From Spirochaetaceae bacterium (lineage in GTDB: Bacteria; Spirochaetota; Spirochaetia; Treponematales; Breznakiellaceae): a stretch of DNA of 64,000 bases. The notes under the pieces were generated by a model. The model ran no database searches. It was not told the origin of the DNA and was given only the letters and a program-made list of their open reading frames with translations. Positions 42,939 to 50,970 of the stretch are shown here, piece by piece; position 1 is the first letter of the stretch; every line of letters starts with the position of its first letter. The DNA lies in NCBI GenBank assembly GCA_031283025.1, contig JAITCP010000157.1, forward strand, positions 1-64,000. The letters run 5' to 3'. The translations under genes and the position numbers were made by a program.

Positions 42939-44594
42939 ATGACTAAAAAACAACACACGATTCTTGCCTCTCTTAGCATTATTATTATGGTACTGCTCAT
43001 CTTGTTAAGCCGCCGCCTTTGGGTTCGATTGGACATGACATCAAACAAGGCCTACACCCTTTCCCCTGCATCCCGGAATCTTCACAATGAAATAGAAGAG
43101 ACCATGAGGATAACCTACTATCTTTCCAATAAACTCCTGTCCATTGATCCGACTCCCTCAGAAATCACCGACATACTCCGTGAATATGAGGCCCGCTCCA
43201 GGGGCAAAATTAAAGTAACGGTAAAGGATCCGGGAAAAGAAGCGCAAGATGCGGAACGTTACGGCCTTTACTCCCAACAGCTTCAAAACATTGAACAGGG
43301 GGAAGCAAGTTTTTCTGTAGTTTATTCAGGGATTGTGATTGAGTACCTTACCCGTTATGAAGCGCTGCCCTGGGTTTTTTCTCTGGATACCCTTGAGTAT
43401 GACATAACCAGCCGCATCCGCTCTTTGGTGAACGGGAAACAGCGTGAACTTGGCGTCATCGCTCCCGAATACCAGAAAAGCTGGGGCGAATATTACAGCT
43501 TCTTTAGCCAGACACTCACTCAAGCGGGGTTTCTTGTTTTACAACTCCGGCCCGGTGAAGAAATTCCGGACACCCTGCCGGCCCTCTTTGTGCTGGGCGG
43601 GGCGGAAGAACTGGATGAAACCGCCCTGTACCGCATAGACCGTTACATACAGCTTGGCGGCAGGGTGTTTTTTGCGGTAGAAAGCGTTGAGGTGGATATT
43701 GTCAACACCTGGCAGGGCCGTCTTAAAGAAGACAAGGGCCTTTTGGCGATGATTTCTTATTACGGCGCCACGGTGGGCCAAAGCCTTGTGCTGGACAAAG
43801 CGTCCCTCGTTTTGCCCTTCCGTGATCCCATGAACCAGCAATTCCGCATGGTTCGTTATAATCCCTGGGTTGGCGTAATGGAAGACCGGGGTAACGAGAC
43901 ACATCCCCTTACTTCCGGTTTTGCCGGAGTAGACCTTTTCTGGGCCAGCCCCTTAACCCTTACCCTTCCTGAATCCGGAACAGTAAAGGGAGAAGCGCTG
44001 TTCAGTTCCAGCCCGGAAGCCTGGCTTATGACGAACGATTATGCCTTACGGCCCGATCAAAGCGCCATGTTTGCCTATGGGTCGGAAGAAACCAGAGGAG
44101 AAAAAATACTCGCCGTCGCCCTGGAAGGAAAATTCCCCAGTTGGTTTGCCGGTGTAGAAAAGCCCGGCTCCAAAAAAAGCCCGGATGCCGAATCAGACGC
44201 AGCTTCACAGGACGATCAAGAGGACGATTATTACGCTGCGGAGGAACTTCCCGATATGCCGGCAACACCCAAGGATTCCCGGATTATTGTTGTAGGCGAT
44301 TCTGACATAGCGGGCTCCCTTATCCAGTACACTCAGAGCCAGCAAAGCATTAACCTGAATTTTCTGCTGCAGGCTGCGGACTGGCTGGGCAATGACGATG
44401 ACATTGTAGGCATACGGAACCGCACAAGCGGAACAGGCCGCCTTGACCGCATTACAGACGGTGAAAAACGCTCCGCCTTGATGAAATTTTCCCGGATACT
44501 CAATGTATTTATTGTTCCCATTGCAATCATTATTTTTGGAATTTACCGGCTGGTAAAAAGAAACCGCAGAAAGGAGCTTGACCATGGTCTATAA
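42939..44594 (+). CDS. GldG-family ABC transporter auxiliary protein
   Basis: 551 aa. One N-terminal membrane segment (ILASLSIIIMVLLILLSRRL), a periplasmic domain of the GldG/ABC_transp_aux family (SNKAYTLSPASRNLHNEIEE, IRSLVNGKQRELGVIAPEY, SDIAGSLIQYTQSQ), and a second segment near the C-terminus (FIVPIAIIIFGIYRLVKR). The insert GSKKSPDAESDAASQDDQED is very acidic. It overlaps the next gene by 11 bases. Confidence 0.85.
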   Translation: MTKKQHTILASLSIIIMVLLILLSRRLWVRLDMTSNKAYTLSPASRNLHNEIEETMRITYYLSNKLLSIDPTPSEITDILREYEARSRGKIKVTVKDPGKEAQDAERYGLYSQQLQNIEQGEASFSVVYSGIVIEYLTRYEALPWVFSLDTLEYDITSRIRSLVNGKQRELGVIAPEYQKSWGEYYSFFSQTLTQAGFLVLQLRPGEEIPDTLPALFVLGGAEELDETALYRIDRYIQLGGRVFFAVESVEVDIVNTWQGRLKEDKGLLAMISYYGATVGQSLVLDKASLVLPFRDPMNQQFRMVRYNPWVGVMEDRGNETHPLTSGFAGVDLFWASPLTLTLPESGTVKGEALFSSSPEAWLMTNDYALRPDQSAMFAYGSEETRGEKILAVALEGKFPSWFAGVEKPGSKKSPDAESDAASQDDQEDDYYAAEELPDMPATPKDSRIIVVGDSDIAGSLIQYTQSQQSINLNFLLQAADWLGNDDDIVGIRNRTSGTGRLDRITDGEKRSALMKFSRILNVFIVPIAIIIFGIYRLVKRNRRKELDHGL

Positions 44595-45549
44595 AAAAAA
44601 GTTAATCATTTTGGGAGCGTCGGCGGTTTTTTTGGCCCTGGTGTATCTTGTAACGCTTTTCTTTGATCCCAGCCGGATAAATGCCCGCAATGAACGCTTT
44701 ACCTGGCTTCCCCCCGGCGCGCGGGAAGAAGCGGACAAAATAGAAATAAGCGGCAGCAGTGATGAAAAATTTGAACTTGTTTTGCGGCACGACAGATGGT
44801 TCGCCCTTCTGGATGGAACCGGCGGGCCTCAGGAAGTGCCCGTTAAGCAGGGCAGGGTAGATGACATTTTCCGGCTTCTTGGCACCCGCGGGGCCTTCCC
44901 CCGCCGTGGTTCCTCCGCCTCAAGCCACAAGAACTTGGGCCTTACAACTGACGGTTACCGCTTGATTATTCGGGGCGGGGCGGGACTCCCCCTCCTTGAT
45001 CTGCTGATAGGCCAGGATGATGTTTCCGGCAAAGAGGTGTTCCTGCGTAAAAACGGAGAAAATGAATTCCGTTCAGGAGACAGGCTAATCGGTTCCTATG
45101 TAAAGGCGGATAAAAATTCATGGTACGATCTAAAATTGTTTGATGAAGCTTCTGTTGAACAGGTTCAGCGTGTGCGGGTAACCTTTTTAGACTACTCAGG
45201 CCCGGAAGATGAAACCCCGTTAATCGGCTACATTGACTACAATATAACCCGCAGCGCGGAAAACTGGATCATGGAAGGGGATTCTACCCCCCTGGACAAA
45301 GACAAAACAGAAACATGGATACGGGGAATTCTGGAAGTCCAGGGCGACAATTTCCTGTCCCCTCAGAATGATTTTACCGCCGCCAGAATAGTCGTAGAAC
45401 TGGGAGACGGCTCAACACTTAGATTGCAGATAGGAGAAGCAATAGAAGACGGGAAAGCCCCCGCCTTAACCGGTAATAAACCGTATGTGTATTCGCTTCC
45501 ACGCTGGACGGCTACCCGCATCCTCCGTGAACGGGGATATTTTAATTAG
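44584..45549 (+). CDS. DUF4340 protein of the ABC module
   Basis: 321 aa from the ATG at 44584 with AAGGAG seven bases upstream. One N-terminal anchor (LIILGASAVFLALVYLVTLFF in part), then a DUF4340 domain with two repeats (VDDIFRLLGTRGAFP...LIIRGGAGLPLLDLLIG). DUF4340 proteins accompany GldG-like genes in many bacteria and are thought to form the outer part of the same complex, of unknown substrate. Confidence 0.83.
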   Translation: MVYKKKLIILGASAVFLALVYLVTLFFDPSRINARNERFTWLPPGAREEADKIEISGSSDEKFELVLRHDRWFALLDGTGGPQEVPVKQGRVDDIFRLLGTRGAFPRRGSSASSHKNLGLTTDGYRLIIRGGAGLPLLDLLIGQDDVSGKEVFLRKNGENEFRSGDRLIGSYVKADKNSWYDLKLFDEASVEQVQRVRVTFLDYSGPEDETPLIGYIDYNITRSAENWIMEGDSTPLDKDKTETWIRGILEVQGDNFLSPQNDFTAARIVVELGDGSTLRLQIGEAIEDGKAPALTGNKPYVYSLPRWTATRILRERGYFN

Positions 45550-45570
45550 GAAACGCCGGCATATTCAATG

Positions 45571-45604
45571 GGTATCTCTAAAAATTTCAGTTTTTAGAGA
45601 TACC
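45571..45604. repeat. TTCAG-core palindrome
   Basis: GGTATCTCTAAAAA and its inverse around a decayed CTTCAG core (TTTCAG), between convergent genes. Confidence 0.75.
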
Positions 45605-45611
45605 TCAATGT

Positions 45612-47336
45612 TTAGATTCGCTTTCGGATAAAGTCACGGTACTTTTCAGGATCGCTCTTAAACGCCATAATGGGCGATTGATCTTCTTCCCGGGCTTTTT
45701 CCAGCGCCCGTGCGGCTTCCAGTAAAAGCCGCTCCGCGTCAATTAAACGCCCTGACCGGGAACTCATGCCAATCAGGAAATCGTTATTGTTGTGGAAAGA
45801 ATCATAACAGGTTTTATAGATCCGGTTACGGAATTTTTCCGCCATGGCAATTCCCTGGTTTATATCTCCGTTGGGAATAATCACGGTAAACCCGCGGTCT
45901 TTGTATTCAAAAGTTAAGTCCTTTAAATTAAACAAATCCACCGCTTCATCCGCAATTTTTCTGTAAAGTTTACTGTCGCAGTTAACGTCATCTCCGCATA
46001 CCATAAGCAGCAGCACCAGGTCTTGTTCCGATGCGGCGGAGCGGTGAAGTTCGGATGCAAGCCTGTCATGAGTATAGGCTTCCCATCCTATATTGCTCCG
46101 CGGCGAATAAAGACCGTTTGGGCTTTTCGTTGACGGCTGGGCGGGAATATCTACAGTTTCGGAAAGAACATACACGCCTGAATCAAACGAATTTTCATCT
46201 TCAGCGCCTGAATCTGAAATTTCAATATCCTCAAAATTTTCGCTGTCATTAAAATCATCTTTGAAATTAAAATCATCGGTATTATTAAAATTGTCTTCTT
46301 CACTAAGTTCGGCGCTCTGAATTACGGCAAGTTCGGGAAGCGCCAAATCGTTTTCATCAAGAAAATCATCCAGATGAAAGTCGTCTGCGGCCATTTCTGT
46401 ATCTTTCTCTGTGGGCAAGGCGCTATAATCCTCAAAATCCGGAATTTCAAAATCATCGTCCAACGCGCCGGTTTCCGCTAATCCGCCGGTTCCCGACAAA
46501 TCGCCAATTTCTTCCGCATCGTTCATTTCCGGCATATCATCAAGTACCGGTGTATTATCAAATGACGGTGTATCATCAGATGCCGGCACATCATCAAGTG
46601 CCGGTGTGTCGTCAAATGCCGGCGCATCGTCAAATGCCGGCACATCATCAAGTGCCGATGTGTCGTCAAATGCCGGCATATCATCAAGTGCCGATGTGTC
46701 TTCAAATGCCGGTGTGTCTTCAAATGCCGGTGTGTCGTCAAATGCCGGCACATCATCAAATGCCGGCACATCATCAACAACCCGCATATCATCAGGGATT
46801 TTATTTTTCGAGGTTTCTGAAGAATTCAGTATGGTAACAATCATCGTAAAGAAAGAAAGAATCAACGCGGCAAGAATAGCCAGCATGGTTTGTTTGAGCA
46901 CGCCGGTCAGGTAGTGAAAGTTCAGAATATTACCGATTGAATGAATAACCACATTCCGGAATCCGGGAATGGTTACATCCTTTGCCGGAAGTCTGATGCA
47001 GCCAAAGCGGGATGTAAATTGAAGGCCGTTATTCCATTTAATCGCGTTTCCCTTTTCTTTTTCAAATCCCAGATTTATCCCGGGGTCTCCGGTAATGATG
47101 ATCCCCTCAATAACGTTACATTCCCGCAGGTTTTTATTGATTTCTTCCCTGAAAGGTTCCGAAAAGAACGACTCCCCGCTGCCGGCGATAAGGCTGTGCA
47201 TTTTAGTCAATTCATGTCCGGCTATTTGCTGCTGTTCTTGTATGTTGATAAAAACCCGGTAAGCCGCAAAAAGCACGGCAGCTACATAAACGAGTATACA
47301 AAGTAACGCTAAAACAGCCGGAAACTTGCTCTTCAC
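45612..47336 (-). CDS. Membrane protein with degenerate GGDEF-like domain and 6-residue repeats
   Basis: 574 aa. An N-terminal segment (ALLCILVYVAAVLFAAYRV) and a second one near residue 150-170 flank a periplasmic domain of ~110 aa. Then a highly acidic cytoplasmic region starts with about 14 hexapeptides of the DDVPAF/DDTPAL type. The C-terminal ~150 residues resemble the GGDEF fold (LLLMVCGDD near its beginning, TVIIPNGDINQGIAMAEKFRNRI), but the GGDEF signature is replaced by FEYKDRGF, so no diguanylate cyclase activity is expected. It may be a scaffold or a nucleotide-sensing protein. Confidence 0.75.
   Translation of the reverse strand: MKSKFPAVLALLCILVYVAAVLFAAYRVFINIQEQQQIAGHELTKMHSLIAGSGESFFSEPFREEINKNLRECNVIEGIIITGDPGINLGFEKEKGNAIKWNNGLQFTSRFGCIRLPAKDVTIPGFRNVVIHSIGNILNFHYLTGVLKQTMLAILAALILSFFTMIVTILNSSETSKNKIPDDMRVVDDVPAFDDVPAFDDTPAFEDTPAFEDTSALDDMPAFDDTSALDDVPAFDDAPAFDDTPALDDVPASDDTPSFDNTPVLDDMPEMNDAEEIGDLSGTGGLAETGALDDDFEIPDFEDYSALPTEKDTEMAADDFHLDDFLDENDLALPELAVIQSAELSEEDNFNNTDDFNFKDDFNDSENFEDIEISDSGAEDENSFDSGVYVLSETVDIPAQPSTKSPNGLYSPRSNIGWEAYTHDRLASELHRSAASEQDLVLLLMVCGDDVNCDSKLYRKIADEAVDLFNLKDLTFEYKDRGFTVIIPNGDINQGIAMAEKFRNRIYKTCYDSFHNNNDFLIGMSSRSGRLIDAERLLLEAARALEKAREEDQSPIMAFKSDPEKYRDFIRKRI
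46532..46777. repeat. 18-nt in-frame minisatellite (about 14 units)
   Basis: Repeats such as TCATCAAATGCCGGCACA on the plus strand, encoding hexapeptides on the minus strand. Copy variation would alter repeat number without a frameshift. Confidence 0.9.
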
Positions 47337-47395
47337 TATTGTGCCCTCACAAGTTTATTATATACGTCTTTTCATTTTTTTGCTAGGTTTATTAC

Positions 47396-48301
47396 ATGAA
47401 TTTAAGAAAACCATGCCTTCCGCCGCTTTGGTATCCCGGCGATCCTGACGGAATAGGCAATTTTTTGAGTGATTATTGCGATGGAGGAGGGAAGGCACGT
47501 ACCCTTTCCGCCGGGACGGTAATTGCGGCCGTTGCTCCTCATGCGGGGTGGTACTATTCCGGGGCCATTGCCGCCCAGGCGGTGGCAGCTCTTTCCGGGC
47601 AGGTTGCGGCGGCAGGGCAGGGGAGTGAGCCGGATACGGTAGCCGTTATCGGAGGACACCTGCCCCAGGGGATGCCGGCCCTTTTTGCCATGGAAGATGC
47701 GGCGGATACTCCTTTGGGCCCCATGGAGATAGACGGCGAGATCAGGGACACCCTTTGCACCCGCCTGCAGGAAACCGGCATCCTCCGGCCAGCCCCTGAC
47801 CGTTACCAGGATAACACTGTGGAGGTTCTGCTCCCCATGGTCAGATACTTTTTCCCGCAGGCAAAACTCCTGTGGATGCGGCTCCCCGCAGACATCTGTT
47901 CCTTTGAGGTGGGAAAGCTCCTGGCCCGGACCGCCGCTTCTTTGGGGCGGAAATTCCTGGTTTTAGGTTCCACCGATTTAACCCACTACGGGCATCATTA
48001 CGAGTTTATTCCTCATGGTTCCGGTAAAGCGGCCCTGGACTGGGTAAAAAACGTTAACGACCGCCGCTTTATTGACGCGGCGGAAGCGGGAGACGCCGCC
48101 GCAGTGCTGGCCCGTGCCGGGGAAGAACGCTCCGCCTGTTCCGCCGGAGCCGTCCTGGGAGTAATGGGCTATGCAGCGGAACTCCGGGGCACGCAGTCCG
48201 GCAGCAGCGGGAAACTCCTTGCCTACGGAACCAGCGCGGATGCCGGTGATGGGGGCGTGCCCGATTCTTTTGTCGGTTACGGAGCCTTTGTGTGGATGTA
48301 A
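47396..48301 (+). CDS. amrB: MEMO/AmmeMemoRadiSam system protein B
   Basis: 301 aa. The MEMO fold is indicated by VAPHAGWYYSGAIAAQAV, PQGMPAL, GSTDLTHYGHHYEFIP and a C-terminal CSAGAVLGVMG, including conserved His and Cys positions of the family. Bacterial members are grouped with a radical-SAM protein (AmmeMemoRadiSam) of unsettled chemistry. No such partner lies nearby. The CDS has GC-rich codon use like its neighbours. Confidence 0.85.
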   Translation: MNLRKPCLPPLWYPGDPDGIGNFLSDYCDGGGKARTLSAGTVIAAVAPHAGWYYSGAIAAQAVAALSGQVAAAGQGSEPDTVAVIGGHLPQGMPALFAMEDAADTPLGPMEIDGEIRDTLCTRLQETGILRPAPDRYQDNTVEVLLPMVRYFFPQAKLLWMRLPADICSFEVGKLLARTAASLGRKFLVLGSTDLTHYGHHYEFIPHGSGKAALDWVKNVNDRRFIDAAEAGDAAAVLARAGEERSACSAGAVLGVMGYAAELRGTQSGSSGKLLAYGTSADAGDGGVPDSFVGYGAFVWM

Positions 48302-48358
48302 ACGCACATGGGGATTTCCCTCCACGTGAAGAAAGCGGGGAAATATTCGGATAAGACT

Positions 48359-48441
48359 TCACGCAGAGCACGCCAGGGCGCAGGGTACGCAAAGCTAATC
48401 CTTTAGTATTTCCTTTGCGATCTCAGCGTCTTTGCGTGAAA
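48359..48441. repeat. TTCACGCA / TGCGTGAA inverted-repeat element
   Basis: TTCACGCAGAGC... at 48359 and ...TTTGCGTGAA at 48441 form an 8-bp inverted repeat with degenerate direct copies of CGCAGGG/ACGCAAAG inside. The related motif CACGCAGAG also occurs at 22020. Elements of this sort are common between genes in many environmental genomes. Confidence 0.55.
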
Positions 48442-48483
48442 AAAATACAGTAGTTCCCTGCGTAAGAAGACGGGAGTTATTAG

Positions 48484-48515
48484 AGTTGTTCAAAAACTTC
48501 AGTTTTTGAACAACT
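48484..48515. repeat. CTTCAG-core palindrome
   Basis: AGTTGTTCAAAAACT-TC-AGTTTTTGAACAACT, perfect 15-bp stem, the same arms as 202-233. Lies six bases past the pgi stop on the minus strand, thus also a possible terminator. Confidence 0.85.
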
Positions 48516-48520
48516 TCCTA

Positions 48521-50107
48521 TTAAAACTGCACCCCCAATAATTCGCTGTACGCGTCCAGAGCGCCGTCGCCGGAAGTGCCTGCCAGGACTTTTTTGGTAA
48601 GCATCTTTCCCAACTGCACGCCTTCCTGATCAAAGCTGTTAAGGTTCCACACAAAGCCCTGGAACATCACCTTGTTTTCATAGTGGGCCAAAAGGCTCCC
48701 CAGGGCTGCGGGAGTGAGCTGTTTTCCGTGGATAAGGCTTGAGGGGCGGCCCCCGGGGAACAACTTGTTTTTGTCGCTGTCGTCCTTTCCTTTGGCAAAG
48801 GCGACGATCTGGGCGGCAAGGTTGGCTTTAAGTTTGGTCTGGCTTACCGAACCGTCTACTTCAACGTCGTCGTCCCGCTGGCTGTTGGTAAAACCGGCAA
48901 ACTGCAAGGGGATAATGTCCGTCCCCTGGTGAAGAAGCTGGTAGAACGAATGCTGCCCGTTGGTGCCCGGTTCGCCGAAAACCGCCGGCCCTGTGGCATA
49001 GGCCAGTTCAGCGCCGGAACGGTTGACCCGCTTGCCGTTGGATTCCATGTCCAACTGCTGTAGATGGGCGGGGAAGCGGGAAAGAGCCTGGCTGTAGGGA
49101 AGCACCGCCGTAGCCGGGTACCCTAAAAAGTTCCGCTCCCAAACGCCAAGCAGCGCGTCCAGCAGCGCCGCATTTTTCCGTATGTCCTTTTCCAGGGCGC
49201 ATATATCCGCCTCATGAGCGCCGGAAAGGAATTCGGCAAATACGGCGGGGCCAAAGGCCAGGGAAAGGATCACCCCCCCTACTGCGGAGGTGGAGGAATA
49301 GCGGCCTCCGATAAAATCGTCTATATAAAAAGAATCCAAATAGGCCGGATTGCGGGCAAGGGGGCTGGTTTCACTGGTTACCGCCGCCATGTGTTTACCC
49401 GGATCAAGGCCCGCCTTTGCCAGTTTGTCTTTTACAAAAAGTTCGTTGGCCAGGGTTTCCTGGGTTGTGCCGCTTTTGGACACAAGAACAAAAACCGTTT
49501 CCGCCAAATCAAGCGAACCAACAACGGCGGAAGCGTCATCGGGATCAACGTTGGATATAAAGTAAGCGTTGAGCTTTTTGTGCCCGTTTTTGGCCGCCCA
49601 ATTATCCAGGGCAATGTACATGGCCCGCGGGCCCAGATCCGACCCGCCTATGCCGATCTGCACGGCGTTTTTGAAAGGTTTGCCGGAAGCGCCGCGGACT
49701 TGTCCCGCACGCACCGCCTCAGCAAAAGCGGAAAACCGGCCCAATTCGTTCGTGTAAAATTCCCCCAAATTCCGCCCTTCGTGGATCACCGGCTTGCCCG
49801 ATTGCCCCCGCAGCAGATGGTGGAGAACACGGCGCTTCTCTCCGGTGTTCATCACTTCCCCATCCAAAAGGGCCTGGTACTTAAGTATTAGTTCCTGTTC
49901 GTCCGCCAGGGATTGGAGGGCCGCCAGCGCCGGTTCGTCCGCCGCCTTGGCCGCCCAGTTGTAGGAAAGGCCGGCAGCCATGGGAACGGTACAGGCCTTT
50001 ACCCGATCCGCGGTAAGCGCCGCGGCAAAATCAAAATGCTTCCCCGCCGGAGCAAGGGATTGCAGCGTTTTCCACGCGGCGGTTTTATCAAAATCGGTAT
50101 AGTTCAT
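48521..50107 (-). CDS. pgi: Glucose-6-phosphate isomerase
   Basis: 528 aa, the usual length. Diagnostic blocks include FKNAVQIGIGGSDLGPRAM, FVLVSKSGTTQETLANE and NGQHSFYQLLHQGTDIIP, plus a conserved C-terminal catalytic region (FVWNLNSFDQEGVQLGK). It converts glucose-6-phosphate and fructose-6-phosphate in glycolysis and gluconeogenesis. Monocistronic between palindromes at 48484 and 50820. Confidence 0.95.
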   Translation of the reverse strand: MNYTDFDKTAAWKTLQSLAPAGKHFDFAAALTADRVKACTVPMAAGLSYNWAAKAADEPALAALQSLADEQELILKYQALLDGEVMNTGEKRRVLHHLLRGQSGKPVIHEGRNLGEFYTNELGRFSAFAEAVRAGQVRGASGKPFKNAVQIGIGGSDLGPRAMYIALDNWAAKNGHKKLNAYFISNVDPDDASAVVGSLDLAETVFVLVSKSGTTQETLANELFVKDKLAKAGLDPGKHMAAVTSETSPLARNPAYLDSFYIDDFIGGRYSSTSAVGGVILSLAFGPAVFAEFLSGAHEADICALEKDIRKNAALLDALLGVWERNFLGYPATAVLPYSQALSRFPAHLQQLDMESNGKRVNRSGAELAYATGPAVFGEPGTNGQHSFYQLLHQGTDIIPLQFAGFTNSQRDDDVEVDGSVSQTKLKANLAAQIVAFAKGKDDSDKNKLFPGGRPSSLIHGKQLTPAALGSLLAHYENKVMFQGFVWNLNSFDQEGVQLGKMLTKKVLAGTSGDGALDAYSELLGVQF

Positions 50108-50157
50108 GGATAAAAGTATACCGTAAAAGAGAAAAAGCCGCTATAAGGCATTTTGTC

Positions 50158-50790
50158 CTAGAAAGCTACGCCAAGCCTAAAACCAAAACGGAGTAATTTT
50201 ACTCCCAGACACCAGCCAACAAAGTTACTCGAAATTATGTCCATTTTGTCAAAGGGAATATCAGAGTATAGAGGCCATGCAAAGTCCAGGGTTGGTTCCA
50301 TGACAAACGCAACCCGGCCGCTTCCATACACCATTTTATTTCCGGCGCCGATATATAAGCCAAATGTATTTAGACTATCGCTGCCGCTAAAATCAGCGCC
50401 GGAATAATTCATTGAAGCAGAGACTCCGAATTGGTGAAAAAACAGGCCGCCGTTCAGGAAGAATCCTTTTACATATTCTTGTGAAGGATACCAGCGTCCT
50501 TCAAGACTGAAACGGAGGAAATGAATATCATAATTGCTGCTATCGCTGCTCGTATCAAACCATTTTGTGGGGTCAAACTTAAAAAAGTAAAAACTGGTTT
50601 TTACTGAAGCCATACTAACCGGGGCATACTCTAACCCTGCATCAATGCCGACGCCTCTGAGTAATAGCCCGCCTATAAAGGGAAAAGGATTAAAGGTAAC
50701 CGCCATTTTTTGTTCTCCATCCCATTCTGCTTGGGCAAAAACCGGGGCGGCTATAATGAAAACCGCCAAAAATACAAGAATCTTTTTCAT
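50158..50790 (-). CDS. Small outer-membrane beta-barrel-like protein
   Basis: 210 aa from the ATG at 50790 (AGGAG before it). Signal peptide KKILVFLAVFIIAAPVFAQ with cleavage near AQAEW. The mature part alternates hydrophobic strands and ends FRLGVAF, as outer-membrane barrels of ~8 strands do. Two palindromes (50820 and 50905) stand upstream. Role unknown. Confidence 0.7.
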   Translation of the reverse strand: MKKILVFLAVFIIAAPVFAQAEWDGEQKMAVTFNPFPFIGGLLLRGVGIDAGLEYAPVSMASVKTSFYFFKFDPTKWFDTSSDSSNYDIHFLRFSLEGRWYPSQEYVKGFFLNGGLFFHQFGVSASMNYSGADFSGSDSLNTFGLYIGAGNKMVYGSGRVAFVMEPTLDFAWPLYSDIPFDKMDIISSNFVGWCLGVKLLRFGFRLGVAF

Positions 50791-50819
50791 ACAGTAACTC
50801 CTATAGACTATAAATTTAG

Positions 50820-50854
50820 GGAACATCTAAAAACCGGTTGTTTTTAGATGTTCC
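50820..50854. repeat. CGGTT-loop palindrome
   Basis: GGAACATCTAAAAAC-CGGTT-GTTTTTAGATGTTCC, a perfect 15-bp stem with the same five-base loop as 130-164 but a different stem. Confidence 0.9.
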
Positions 50855-50904
50855 TTTGCAGCTTCTCGCCCTTTGGGCTGCGAAACGTGCGTTTTTCAGC
50901 GGTA

Positions 50905-50934
50905 AATCTCTAAAAACTGAAGTTTTTAGAGATT
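50905..50934. repeat. CTGAAG-core palindrome
   Basis: AATCTCTAAAAACT-GA-AGTTTTTAGAGATT, perfect 14-bp stem, 50 bases from the CGGTT element. It shares the inner stem and core with 38689-38725. Confidence 0.9.
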
Positions 50935-50970
50935 CCCTTTACATATTTTTATGGAAAAAATCAATCCTGT

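Noticed and set aside
45612..47336. Active diguanylate cyclase
   Set aside because: The GGDEF signature is absent, replaced by KDRGF; only the fold pattern remains.
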